Origin: Charina bottae
Taxonomy: Eukaryota; Chordata; Lepidosauria; Squamata; Charinaidae
Assembly: GCA_023362775.1 (NCBI GenBank)
Contig: JALMGJ010000062.1
Location: forward strand, 767,501-831,500
DNA length: 64,000 bases
Direction: 5' to 3'
The notes below the pieces were generated by a model. It did not search any database, was not told the origin of the DNA, and saw only the letters and a list, made by a program, of their open reading frames with translations. The stretch's first letter is position 1. Each line of letters begins with the position of its first letter. Below, one piece after another: positions 24,176-36,032 of the stretch. The position numbers and the translations under genes were made by a program.

Positions 24176-25230
24176 TGGCTGTTTGTTTAGACGGCCTCTT
24201 GAAAGCATCTTCCAAGTGGTGGAGTGAAGAGCTGTCACGTCCCTTAAAAATGACCCTTTGGGGCCGAGTCTCACCCATATTGAAGCAACGAATTAAAAAG
24301 GGAAGCAAGACCGAGTCACTTTCCGTGGTAGTTAGAAAACCTATTGATCCTTCCAGTTGTAAAAAGTCTGCATTCATCACTGATTGAGATCCGTCTGAGG
24401 TTTAAGATAGCTCTTTTCATGCTTGAGTTAACCGTAAAAGAGTGGCTTTCTTATTGATTGGCCAGCAGACTCATTTTCCCCTTGATTTACCACCAGGTAG
24501 GGACTGAATTTGATTCTATTTTCTGAGCATCTTTCCTTGGAGGTCTTTGGCCGAGCAAGGTGGGGTCCCCTGCAGTTTTAAACCTGCACCCCAGGTTTAG
24601 GGACGGTGTTCTCGCCCGGCTCCCCAAACCTCCTTCCATCTTTTAAACAGTTCCTCATGAAGGAGAAAGCTTCAGCCACGGAATCGTCTCTTGCTCTGCA
24701 GGATGGCAAATTTTGAACCCAAATTTTACATTTCTCTAAGAGGAGCTGCACAGGGCCCCATGGGCTTGGTCCATGATCACGGCAACCTCAACTTGGCCGA
24801 AATATTTGGGTGTTTGTGGCTATGCCCTTGTTCACTCTGTGCAACTTTGGGCTAAAAAAAATTAATACACTGGTGATGGTTTCCTTGACTTCCTGATCAG
24901 AATGAGGTTTTGAGGGTTTCTTTAGAGCAGGTCCAAGGTTTGAAGCTTCATCCATCTTCCTTTTCATCCAGAGGACCTGGATTTTGTGTTGAAGGCATAA
25001 ACGATCGTAGCCACAGCTGGGTTTATTTCGGTTAAAGCGTTCACTCCCCATCTGTGTCCAGTTCTGGGCACCGTGCATGGAGAGGGATTAGGAGAAATTG
25101 GAAAGGGACGAGAAGATCAAAACCTACGAAGTAAGGGTAAGGGTTAGCGTAACCAACGCCATTATGCTTTTGGAAACTGCTTGCAAATGAGAATTAGGTG
25201 AAAGAAGACGCAGGGACCTTGCATGCTGTT
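24176..25230. other. Intronic stretch without recognised features
   Basis: No exon, RNA gene or named repeat seen. Confidence 0.4.
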
Positions 25231-25239
25231 TAGGAGAGA

Positions 25240-25765
25240 GTTCACTTAGATAACGCATAGCAAGGATTGTTTACAATGCCAGGCGACAGGAAGCCGGTTA
25301 GAAATGCAGATACAGTATCCTTGCAACCTTGCCTTCTCACTAGGAGAAGAGTTTCATTCATGCTTCTTTACTAGCTTTGCAAATCCTATATTGGAGCTGC
25401 AGTGTGTGGGTTGCTTGCGAAAGGGAATGAGGTGAAAGGGAACTAGGGAACTAGATAATGCACGACAAGTTTGTTTGAATACCAGGAGTCAGAGAGGCTG
25501 CTGGAAATGCAGACACACAGACCTTGCACGCTGTCTCACTAGGAGAGAGTTCGTTTATGCTTTCTTACTGAGCTTGGAAACCCTATATAATGGTTGGAGC
25601 TGCAATGTGGGGTGTGGATATCTTCCCAGACATTTCACTGCCATGATGTCTGCAGAGATTCCACCCAGCTTTGCTTGGCCAAATAAACGCTGTTATTTTA
25701 ATCGCCAAGCCTCGACTCAAGTCTCTCTTTTGGCAACCTCAGGAACTTGGGTAAAACAGTGTAAG
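25240..25765 (+). mobile_element. LTR-like tandem pair (tentative)
   Basis: About 170 bp at 25240-25410 recurs, diverged, at 25452-25625. The second copy carries TATATAA at 25584-25590 and AATAAA at 25682-25687, spaced like the promoter and polyadenylation signal of an LTR. No internal retroelement genes are adjacent, so it could be a solo LTR with an older partial copy. Confidence 0.45.
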
Positions 25766-26580
25766 CCCGGGACCTTACATAAGAATGAAGATATCTGGTT
25801 CGGTTTTCCGAAAAGGCAACTGAGGGGAGTGATAAGATAGGACTTTTCAAATTCAGGGAAGAAGATCAAGACCTCTGTCCCCGGCATGCAAGCTTCAGAC
25901 AAATGGGCCTAAATTAGAAGAAGACCACTTCCATCTGAAGGTCAGGAGAAACTTCCCAACAGGAGGAGAAATTTGGCAGCGGAACGGATGTCCCAGAGAG
26001 GTGGAAAGCTTACCTTCATTGAGATGTTCAAGGAGATGCTGCAGAAGCCACAGTCAACCATTACAAGATTTCTTTCCACCTTTATTTATTATATCAATTT
26101 ATCTCATCTGCACAACAGTAACTCGGCGAGGTAGATGTTTCCAGGAATCAAGCGTGGGATGCTTCCTTAAGAATAAAAGGGGGGTTTAGCGTACGAGGCC
26201 CAACAGTCTTTCAATAAAGAGAGGCACACGCATCTGGGCAGCTTCCTTCCCGCTATCATAACTAATATGAAGAAGCCTCTCTGTCTCTCGGAGAGAGCCA
26301 GATCAAAATGGACAAGATTGGGAGCAACAAAGGGCCGTGATTCTTCCCCCCCCTGCCAATGGAATGGATCCTGGAATCCAAAGGGAAAAGATTGTGTAGC
26401 CCGCCTCATTTCTGGGCCTGCAAGGTGATCATTTTACACCCTGGATTTAATGGGTCGATATGGAGAGAGAGACTGGGTGATCAAACTGCATTTCCTAAGT
26501 CACAGATGTGAAGTCCTGCGGGTTCCAAGTATGTTGTGATGTTGTCAGCCCAACAAGGTAGACTGGACTAAGGGACTAAT

Positions 26581-26646
26581 GCTGGCTGGGGAATTCTGGG
26601 AGGTGAAGTCCACCCATCTTAAAGTTGCCAAGTTTGAAAAACACTG
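26581..26646 (+). mobile_element. 66-bp hAT-end-like repeat
   Basis: GCTGGCTGGGGAATTCTGGG to AAAAACACTG. It is the same length as the copy at 33679-33744. The reverse end CAGTG(T)TTCTCAA resembles hAT termini, but no 8-bp duplication was confirmed. Confidence 0.65.
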
Positions 26647-26699
26647 AGCTATAGTAACCGAATCTTGCAAGTCTTCCTTTTCCCTCCCTCTATCTTCGC

Positions 26700-27200
26700 T
26701 ATCACTGAATCACTGAATCACAGGGTTGGAAGGGACCTTGGAAGTCTTCTAGTCCAACCGCCTGCCCAGTGCACGGATCCTCATACCATTCTGGACAAAT
26801 GGCTGTCCAGTCCTTTCTTGAAAGCCTCCAGTGATGGAGCACCCAGGACTTCACGAAGGATTCTGGATTCTGCTCAATAGCCCTCAGAGCCAGGACATTC
26901 CTCCTTAGTTCAACTTTGGATCTCTCCTTGTAAATCTTCCACCTGCTGGTTCTTGTCTTACCCTCAAGTGCTAGGGAGAATAAACCCACGCCCTCTTCCC
27001 TGGGACATCCCTTCATGCATCAGAAGACGGCTATCACGTCTCCCCTTGCCTTCTCTTCTTGATGCTGAACATACCAAGTTCCTTCAACCGCTCTTCGTAG
27101 GATTTGGCCTTCAAGCCCCTCCCCATCTTTATTGGTCTTCTCTGAACCCTTTCCAGTTCCTCGGCATCCTTTGCGTATTGTGTAACTGCAGAGTCAGTTA
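26700..27200 (-). mobile_element. CR1 LINE 3' fragment
   Basis: Three ATCACTGA/ATCACAG octamers are followed by GGGTTGGAAGGGACCTTGGA and about 450 bp of CR1 3' sequence on the minus strand. Short frames here are LINE relics. Confidence 0.85.
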
Positions 27201-27539
27201 CTCAACCTAAGTTTTTTTAGTTTGCTCCTCTCTCTTTCTGTCCTCTCCAGTTGTATGAAGATGAAGTGGAGGCCAAGACAGGGATGATCATTTCCAGCTT
27301 TGGGCTAACGGTGATGTTCTTTCCTGAACATCATTTGCCCTCTCTCATCCTGACTGCGGATTCTGATGTGGCTGGAAGCAGGTCGTAACTGAAACGCTAC
27401 ACTTCCCTGGGTCTTTTCTTGAGTTATGAATTCCTCGGTGATATTAACAGGCTTGACTAATTTGCAGGCAAAGGATTGCGGATGGAGTGGGCCAGAGCAA
27501 AGCTCCCCCCACATTGAGAGAGCAGCCTTACGGTTCTAA

Positions 27540-27970
27540 AGCAGATAGATGCCTCGACTCCAAATAGCATGCAGCATTTCAGTTAGCGCATTTTAATATC
27601 GCACGGGGCAGATTGAAGAAAATTGCACGAAAAAAAGAGAGTGGAAACATCGGATAGCCTTCTATGGTCATGCACCTCTTGTAGAGATTCTCCCAGTTTA
27701 ATTCGAGCCCCACTTGCCATTTTTTAAAATATTGCATCGATGCGTTGTACGTTTATTTTCTTCTCTTCAACCAGACCATAATCTGTCGCGTCAAGTTCCC
27801 CGGGTTTTGTAGGATAGCTGGTAAAATTCGACAGCCGATAATGCCTGAGCTCATATCAAGAATGCCATCTTGTGTAATGAATGACCTAATTCAAATAAAT
27901 GGTGGTATAATTTTCTTTAATTATGTCATCAGTGTTTGGGTTTCTACAGCTCCTTAGTTATTTATCTCTT
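27540..27970. promoter_or_regulatory. AT-rich intronic block, possible enhancer
   Basis: Complex AT-rich sequence free of recognised repeats, with several homeodomain-like cores (ATTTTAAT, TTTAATTATG, CCTAATTC). It is only a candidate, because conservation cannot be tested here. Confidence 0.25.
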
Positions 27971-28985
27971 GCTGGTCAGTGACTGTAATAAAACTTGATT
28001 GATTGAGCGGGATTGTTGGCTGAATATTAACTCCTGAATCGCAGGCTGTGGTATCTTCAATAACAGCTGTCAGGGAGCAGGACTGGTGGAAAGCCATTCC
28101 TCCTCGTCAGCTTCCTCAATATTCTTGGGCCTTTCGCCTAAGCCTTCCACGTTTTTATCTTCTCAAGTCCATGGCGTTGAGGCTGGCTACATGTTCCCCA
28201 TTCGAGCCAACTGATCTTGGCAGCAGAGTGTTGCTAAACAACAATGCCGGGGAGCAGATGGCAAGAAGGAAAAGCACGTCCGTGATTCACACCATCCATG
28301 CTTTGCTCCAGAAGACATCTGTCTTGGCTTGTCAGCAAAATGGCCGATCAACTATCCCTCCCTCCGTTCACCCAAGAAAGGAGACGGAGAAGCAAAGCTG
28401 ATGGCCCCATTGCTCCCCAACCAGCCTTTCACAGCTGAGTCATATGACAACCACACTACTTGTTCCCCCCATGCCTCTGTCCTTGAAGGACATCAAGGAA
28501 GCGGTCAGAAACGAACCTTCGTGAAGTGGGTTGGCCCACGAAGAGGAGAGCTTCGTGGCTGAATCTGTCCTTCAGCACATCCTCTCCTGCTTTGAACCTG
28601 GGGACATGGTGGCTTCCGGCAGGACATTGCTGTGCCAGGATTCATCCAGAGGGAGAACCAGGGGTGAACCAGGAGGTTTCCGGCCCCAAACCTTGTTTTT
28701 GTGTTCCTCGGAACCCCAGAAAGTGTGCTCAGAGTCATTGGACAAGGAAGCTTTGGGAAGCCTTGTTGCCTGTCTGCCATCGGCTGCAAGGAAGAGTGAC
28801 CAACGTCTGGGCTCCGTGTGTGCATACAGGCTCCGTGTCTTAGGCACACGGGTGTGTATATCCAAGGCAGCTCCAAGAGTGGAAAACCTCACCCACACTG
28901 GCATCCTGGGTTAGCTTCCAAAGGCTTTTATTGTGATTCTGCAGGACCCACAAGCCACATCTCCTTCTGCAAGGCCTGTCAGGGA
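27971..28985. other. Intronic stretch
   Basis: It begins with a LINE-tail-like phrase, GTCAGTGACTGTAATAAAAC, plus TTGA repeats, which recurs near 38072 and 39757. The remainder is not recognised. Confidence 0.4.
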
Positions 28986-28989
28986 GACA

Positions 28990-29215
28990 CAAGAGAGTGG
29001 AGAAGAGGGCCGGGCCATGAGAGATAAGCGGGCACGCAGCTCGGAGTGCCTAGCCTATTTTCCCAAACGTCAGAAGAAGGCTCCGCCCTAGGTTGGACTG
29101 ATATACTTGGGAATCTGTAGGCATCGTTAGTTTAGCAGGATTTCTGTATGTAGGTATGCAATAAACACTAGAGACTATATTCCCTGCCTCGGCGTGTTAT
29201 TTCTGCACCTACACT
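28990..29215 (+). mobile_element. LTR-like sequence (tentative)
   Basis: AATAAA at 29160-29165 is followed within 60 bp by a change to different sequence. The compact promoter-like upstream part and position of the polyadenylation signal resemble an LTR 3' half. No matching partner in the window. Confidence 0.3.
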
Positions 29216-29994
29216 CGACAAGGCCCCTGCTTTGGCTACATTTGGGGTGGGGGGCTCCCCACTGGAGTCCACCATGTTTAAAAAGACCACTGGGGAGGGA
29301 GGGTGGGAGGGAGTTAAGAAAGGAAGGGAGAGAAGCTGGGCCGACCTTGTCTAACACACGCCGAATTTGTTCCAACTGATGGAGCTCGGAGGTCCCTCCG
29401 GCTCCTGATCTTTCAATTGCAACCTTTCTGATTATTTTGACATTTTCTGTTAGAGTCAATTACACCGTTCCCGCAGCAGCTGCAGCTCTTGTCTCTACCT
29501 GGGCTGGGATGAGATTTTACTCGGCGCGCCTGAGTGCAGGAAAAGCTGTGTGAGCATCTCAGAAAGGAGACCAAGGGAGGGAGGAAAGACACATCATGAA
29601 CGCTCCTCCTAGAAACGGAAACCAGAAATGCCACAAACTGCAGGAGCCCAAACGCTTTTCGCTTGATCCCACCCCGTGGAAGACAGTGGGGTTTCTCAAG
29701 GACCCTCGCCCCCCATTTCTGCTTTCTCTCTCTCATCCAGGCAGGCTGTGTTTACCCAGGACGCTAAGCCTGCTTCTCTGAACCATGTTTTGGGGTGCAA
29801 GTGCGCTTTGGTTTACGACCGGCAACAGATGAGTTTAGCAGAGAATCAAAGCTGGAAAAGAGCCACGTTTTGGCCGAGCCTCTGGTCTGAATCCAGCCAG
29901 TTTGTTCTAGAAAGTCAAAGCCAGATGATCAGAAATCTGAATGGCCTGCTTGAATCTCAGTCTGAAATCCCCATCAGTAATTTGATAGGCCTGA

Positions 29995-30145
29995 AATACC
30001 AAAGGAGGGATGGGGGTGTGGGAAGGGTCTCGGAAGGGACCCCCCCTAGTTTTTGGGACTGTAAAGGCGAGGGGGGGAGAGGTACGTACTTTCAGACTTG
30101 CAAGATTCTGTTAATGTAACCTGACAATAATCTGGACTACCTCGA
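29995..30145 (+). mobile_element. Fragment of LTR-like repeat shared with 55220-55690
   Basis: Phrases including CCCTAGTTTT and TTTCAGACTTGCAAGATTC occur in the same order in both places. Confidence 0.6.
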
Positions 30146-30159
30146 AGAGCTGGCAGTGC

Positions 30160-30740
30160 CTATCAAGTCAGTGTTGACTCTTAGTGACCAGATAGAGATA
30201 GACCTTCTCCAGGATGGACTGCCCCCAGCGTGGTCCTTCAGGTCTTCCAACGGTCCACCCATCGCCGCTGTAATTGAGTCCTACTCCCTGCTGGTGGTTA
30301 TCTTCTTCCTCTCTGTCTTCCCATTGATTGATTGATTGATTGGGTGCCATCAAGTCTGCCTCAACTCCTAGCAATCCCATAGATAGACCTTCTCCAGGAT
30401 GGACTGCCCCCAGCGTGGTCCTTCAGGTCTTCCAACGGTCCACCCATCGCCGCTGTAATTGAGTCCTACTCCCTGCTGGTGGTTATCTCCTTCCTCTCTG
30501 TCTTCCCATTGATTGATTGATTAGGTGCCATCAAGTCTGCGTCAAGCAATTCCACAGATAGACATTCTCCAGGGTATCCGTCCTAACATGGTCCTTCAGA
30601 GCTTCCAATGGTGCCCCCATCACTGTTCTAATTGGGTCCATCCACCTGCCTGTTGGTCATCCTCTTCTTCTCTTTCCTCCCACCTTTCCCAGCATTATAG
30701 ATTTCTCAAGGGAGCTGGATCTTCACATAATATGTCCAAA
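30160..30740. mobile_element. LINE-like relic with internal tandem duplication
   Basis: A unit with AGATAGACCTTCTCCAGG begins at 30196, 30381 and 30556 (steps of 185 and 175), each ending in a GATT tetramer run. The wording resembles LINE 3' UTR sequence, possibly BovB-type, but the family was not established. Confidence 0.5.
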
Positions 30741-32854
30741 ATATGATCATTTGAGCCTGGTCATTTGTGATTAATATATAAAAGACAGATACACCCCCAT
30801 TCAGTACGCGTGAATGTCAGGTATAAATGGCAGCTCTTCCTTAGAGAAGTTTCACACAGCCAAAAGATGGCACAGAAAAGCTTTTAGAGGTCTTTTTAGA
30901 AAGGGGAGAGTTGGCGCAATACAATCCACCCCCCAACATTTTTGAAAGGGCCCCCTTGGGAGCAAGCAGCTTCTCCTGGTGGTTAATTAGCAGCTTTTGT
31001 TCTCGGCAATCACAACTCCGGCCATTTTGATGGCCCATCGAAGGCCTTAGTCCCGCATCAATTTTCATCAGGACTGATTTATGCCTGGGGGCATCACGTG
31101 GCCAGAACATTTGCGAGAACTCCAAAGTTTGTGACATTGACATGCCTTTTACGGGGAGCTGTCTCAAACATTGGCATCTTACCAGATGCTGATTCCTAGA
31201 AGAGGAAAGAGCCTTGTTTCTTGCAAAAGACATTCCTGATGGTGATGTTTGCTTGTCTTTGATGCTGTTTGTTCAAGGCCAGTTCTGCACATATGCCTCT
31301 TCCGGCCTTGGTCTCAAGGACAATTCATTCCAGCAGTCCATAATAAAATGTGACAGTATTGTCTGGTTCGCGCGCACACACACACACCCATTTGACTTGG
31401 TTGCTGAATTAACCCATTTGGGGGGTTCTCCAAAGATTTTGCTTGGGTTCACACAACATCCTGGTCTAGGTTCCAGGCGTTTCTGGTCTAATATATTCCA
31501 GGAACCCAACCAGAGTCATAGGATATTGTGTGAACCAGCCCATCATGAGTCCATTGTCCAGTTTATTTTGGGGAACCTCCACTCAATGCTGCCCTCTTAA
31601 TCTGAGTTTAGAGCTTTACATGTTATATTAACCCAGCCATTCACACTTCAAGGAACCACCATGGTTGCCTTGGTGCGATACGCCAAATGAATCAAGATTA
31701 AAACACCAATCAGCATGATGTGCAAACGCAGCTAGCAGCTTTTTAACTAACCTGGTTAAGTAGCCTGACCACTGGGTCAAATTCATCTCTTTCAAGACAT
31801 TGCAGAGCGCGAGGGGGGTTGGCAAGCACAACAGAAGCCACGTTTGCGTTTCTCCTGTTTTCTGTTCTAATGCGGCCCTAAAAAAACGACCTTGCAATTT
31901 CTCGCGTTGCTTCCTTCTGTAGAAGAAGCTTCTCTTTCCCTTCTTACTCTTGGGGATTCACCAGTGTGTTATTTCCAAGAATCCCTAGCTGTTGCAGAGA
32001 CGCACAAATTACCTAGACTGCCCGGAGGCACAGATTGCATAGATCCTGGTGTTGCCAATGCCCTTTTCAATATCTTTAAATATACTTTTCAAGATAGTCG
32101 GTGCTTTCTCGGTGTCTTTGTCTGTTTTATTAATTTTCTGGGGACGCACGGCACCCGCACCAGTGGTGAAGCCCAGGTCTCCCCTTTCCATTCCTTCTTT
32201 CTCCTCTTCTCCACTCCTTTTGAGTTCACCATTTGTGGTTGAGCCTTCTCGTTCACCGCCATGCTCCGATATGCATCAGGTCTGAAGCATTTATTCTTCT
32301 TTTCTCTGTGATTGACACAGATGCTCTTGACGGCATTTTCTCCCAACCTGAGTGAATCGAGGCCAAACAGTGGCATCCGAACCCTGTTGATAGCTGTCTT
32401 CTTTGTGTTATTTCCAGAGGCAATCTGCTCGCCTGGTAATTAACATGTAATTAAGCATTCTGGCCCATTACTGAGAATTGGTTACCTAATTGCCTTTGCT
32501 ATTATTCACACTTAAACATTAACCTCTGTTGTCTGAACCTGCGATAACCGCGATTTCCGCCAGCGCCAGACCAAACGGTCCGTCTTCCAGGGCGGTTTTA
32601 AACCCATCCCCCTTCCAAGCCAGGAATGATTTTTTAAAATGCAGGCCTACTTTGCACGCTGTCTTTCAAAGGCTCGCTTTAAAAATAACCAGGTCGTTAG
32701 AGATGAAGAGATTGCAAGCTACAGGCAGAGACAGGAACTAATTCCATTAACAATCTGCATCTTTGTTTCCCTATTGTTCTCATCTCCCTGGGAAACCCGT
32801 CCATAACTGCTGCATTTTTTTTAGAGATTGGCATACATTCAAAAGTACCGGGAT
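30741..32854. other. Intronic stretch, mostly unique
   Basis: No exon or named repeat recognised. The part at 32400-32760 is listed separately. Confidence 0.4.
32400..32760. promoter_or_regulatory. Candidate enhancer with clustered TAATTA sites
   Basis: Dense homeodomain-type cores in repeat-free sequence: GGTAATTAACATGTAATTAA at 32435-32454, then CCTAATTG near 32486. This pattern is typical of conserved developmental enhancers but conservation was not tested. Confidence 0.3.
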
Positions 32855-32945
32855 AGGATCTGAGAGTTGGAAGGTACCTTAGAGATCATCTACTCCAACT
32901 TTGGCTCATTGCTCCACCGAAGCGTCTCCGATAGATGACTCTATG
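32855..32945 (-). mobile_element. Short CR1 fragment
   Basis: GAGTTGGAAGGTACCTTAGA and the following bases match the CR1 3' end seen at 21835. Confidence 0.6.
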
Positions 32946-33346
32946 CTACAACATTTGCAGAGAGGTCAAAAATGTCGAAGTGGCAGTCGTGGCAGTCGTG
33001 GCAGTGTGAATGTACCAAGGGGTGGGGTTTGAATTGTAATGCCACAGCTGCCATCTTGCCTTTTTTGACCCCCTCTGAGGACTCCCCTGGCCATCCAGAC
33101 TCTGACTGCCAGTGAAGGACAATTCACGTTTGGCCGTGGAGAAATTGCTGATGATGGAAATGGGAAAGATGTTGGAGCAGCAAGAGAAAAGAATGAAAAA
33201 TTTCAGCCACTGGTTGGCAGAAAGCTACAATGATGGAAGAATGATGACACACCCATGGTGGGGTCACAACATAAACCCGCAACTCAGGAGCCATACTTCT
33301 GGAAGGAGGCCCTGGTTGGAGAAACATGCTGTATTCAAACCACATG

Positions 33347-33744
33347 CAGGTAGTCCTCACTTAACAACCATTCGTTTAGTGATGGTTCAGACTTATGACC
33401 ATGCTGGAAAAACGACTTACAACCGGTCCTCACACTTATGACCGTCGCAGCATCCCCATGGTCACATGATCACGATTTGGGCGCTTGGCAAGCGGTTCGC
33501 ATTTATGACCATCACAGTGTCCCGTGGTCATGTGATCTCCATTTTTGACCTTCCCGGCCGGCTTCTGGCAAGCAAAATCAATGGGGAACCGCGTGATTCG
33601 CTTAACAACCACGTGGTTCGCTTGACACCCGTGGTGATTCGCTTAACCACCACTGCAAAAAAGGTCATAAAAACTCGTGCTGGCTGGGGAATTCTGGGAG
33701 TTGAAGTCCACATGTCTTAAAGTTGCCAAGGTTGAGAAACACTG
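33347..33744 (+). mobile_element. TIR element truncated by 66-bp repeat
   Basis: CAGGTAGTCCTCACTTAACA opens the element. The body runs to about 33672, and the closing end is replaced by the 66-bp repeat at 33679-33744 (GCTGGCTGGGGAATTCTGGG to GAGAAACACTG). This is the same kind of junction as at 12020-12165. Confidence 0.75.
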
Positions 33745-33912
33745 CATTAGATAAATCAGGGCTTTCAGGATAATTTAAGAAATCAACCAGAGATGCTTTC
33801 TTCAGTGATGGTTAGCCCAACTGAACAGGCTCGACTGAAGTCTATTTTTTCTCTTCTCCATTATATCTGGTGGGGTTTTTTTACTGCCCACAATCTTTCT
33901 AGGTGTCCATAA

Positions 33913-34321
33913 TACAAGAAAAGAAAAGAAAAGAAAAGAAGAAAAGAAAAGAAAAGAAAAGAAAAGAGGAAGGGGAAGGGGAAGGGGAAGGGGAAGGGGG
34001 AGGGGAGGGGAGGGGAGGGGAGGGGAGGGGAGCGAAGTGAAGCGAAGCGAAGCGAAGCGAAGCAAAGCAAAGCAAAGCAAAGCAAAGCAAAGCAAAGCAA
34101 AGCAAAGCAAAGCAAAGCAAAGCAAAGCAAAGCAGGAAAGGGGAGGGGAGGAGAGGAGAGGAAAGGAGAGGAAAGGAGAGGAAAGGAGAGGAAAGGAGGA
34201 GAGGAGAGGAGAGGAGAGGAGAGGAGAGGAGAGGAGAGGAAAGGAAAGGAAAGGAAAGGAAAGGAAAGGAAAGGAAAGGAAAGGAAAGGAAAGGAAAGGA
34301 AAGGAAAGGAAAGGAAAAAAA
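33913..34321. repeat. Purine-rich pentamer/hexamer field
   Basis: The pattern changes along the tract: AAAAG, then GGGGAA, GGGGA, AGCGA, AGCAA, and finally mixed GGAGA/GGAAA units. Apart from the C in AGCGA/AGCAA the top strand is all purine. Long reading frames on either strand are repeat artefacts. Confidence 0.97.
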
Positions 34322-34324
34322 ATA

Positions 34325-35540
34325 TTCAGTTGAATGATGGCCTGTTTTTAAGAGGGGAAGAAAGCGCCTTGCAAAATTGCTCTGAAATCTCCCATTATTT
34401 TTATAGCCCCTGTCAGTTTGATATAGGAACCCAGCGGGCATGACGCGGGCGGGGAGGGAAAGAAAATGAAGCCGAGGAAAATTCAAAGGGATTGGAGAAA
34501 CAGAGCGAAGGAACGCGAGCGCTTGTCTGATATTCATCCCAGGGAAACTCTGGAAAAGGGGACCTTTGGGGTCGTTTTGGGTGAGGCCAACGGCAAAGAC
34601 CATGAGGTTTGGGGGAGAAGTCTTTGCGAGGAAGGATGGTGGGAGCACATCCAGATGAATGTTCTCCTGCAGCCCCAGGGTGGTTGAGGGGCCCTCGTTT
34701 TCTAAGCCAACCCCCCGACTTCACGTGACCCACATCACAACCCCGAGATGCTGGTTTTGCCCTCCGATTTCCTTGGTGGCAACCATCTCCTTGATGATCT
34801 CACCAGGGCGTTCTCAGAAGGTGGCATCCATGGAGGAGTATCTATCCCCTTTGTCATGTGCCTGGCTGAGGTCCTTCCTTTGGAACTCCATGTTACTTGA
34901 TTCCTGGGCTAAGAGGAGTCTCGAGTTCTGTCCAGCCTGGATAATGGAAACACCCCAAGATTAGATTCCGAATTAGAGAGCCAGGTCAGAAAGGCAAACG
35001 CGAGCTGGCATCATTCAGCTGCCTTCACTTCAGTGCCTTGTTTTGGCTGAAGAGCATTATGCGAATATTTTAAACATAGACACCAACATTTTTCAGCGTC
35101 AGCTCTAAAAGTCTCTGCCTGTCTTATGTCTCATGCCTTGATTTAGCCCAGGAAAGGAGAGGGCAATTGAGTTAGAAACTGCTTTGAATCCCTTACTACC
35201 TCCTCCGACTTGTGAGTCCTGCTGAAAAACAAAGAAATTTTGAGACACGCTTAGTCCCAGCAGCTGAACCGTAAAGCTGCGTCAAACCTCTTGGCTTGAT
35301 TTACTCCCGCGAGGACAACAGCCGAGAGAGACGAAGAACCTTATTTGTAAACAGCCAAGCATCTCCGAGCTGAGATCAGCGCCGCCGCCGTCTGCAGACC
35401 TAAAACTGGAATCTTAACCCAGGCTGGCAGCAGGCAGCTCCTCCTTTCTCTAAACGGATCGTGAAAGTCGTCCCAGACCAGAGAAAGTTGGAGAGAAAGA
35501 GCTGGGCGAGTCGGAAACGGGCCCCACTTCAGGAGCCCAA
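34325..35540. other. Intronic stretch without recognised features
   Basis: No exon, RNA gene or named repeat seen. Confidence 0.4.
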
Positions 35541-35543
35541 GGG

Positions 35544-36012
35544 GAGAGTTCTAGTCCCGCCTTAGGCAGGAAAGCCGGCCGGGTGACCTTGGGCCAGTCC
35601 CTGTCTCTCAGCCCTAGGAAGGAGCCAGTGGCAAACCAGGAGACTGAGAGTTCTAGTCCCGCCTTAGGCACGAAAGCCGGCTGAGTGACCTTGGGCCAGT
35701 CCCTGTCTCTCAGCCCTAGGAAGGAGCCAATGGCAAACCAGGAGACTGAGAGTTCTAGTCCCTCCTTAGGCACGAAAGCCGACTGGGTGACCTTGGGCCA
35801 GTCTGTCTCTCAGCCCTAGGAAGGAGGCAATGGCAAACCAGGAGCCTGAGAGTTCTAGTCCCGCCTTAGGCACGAAAGCCGACTGGGTGACCTTGGGCCA
35901 GTCGCTTTCTCCCAGCCCTAGGAAGGAGCCAATGGCAAACCACTTGCGAAAAACCTTGCCAAGAAAACTGCAGGGACTTGTCCAGGCAGTCTCCGAGATC
36001 GGACACGATTGA
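35544..36012 (+). repeat. About 102-bp tandem repeat x4 with BovB-like tail
   Basis: GAGAGTTCTAGTCCCGCCTT-type starts fall at 35544, 35646, 35748 and 35848. The last unit continues into GGCAATGGCAAACCACTTGC and ends with TCGGACACGATTGAACAGAT, a BovB-like 3' terminus. The series is probably a LINE or SINE 3' region with expanded subrepeats. Confidence 0.8.
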
Positions 36013-36032
36013 ACAGATTTAAAAAAATTGTA

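Noticed and set aside
28505..28914. Overlapping frames of 105-127 codons on both strands
   Set aside because: No domain, no exon signals; several frames are open on both strands because stops are locally rare.
33899..34648. 249-codon minus-strand frame
   Set aside because: Half of it is the purine repeat field; the rest has no recognisable similarity.
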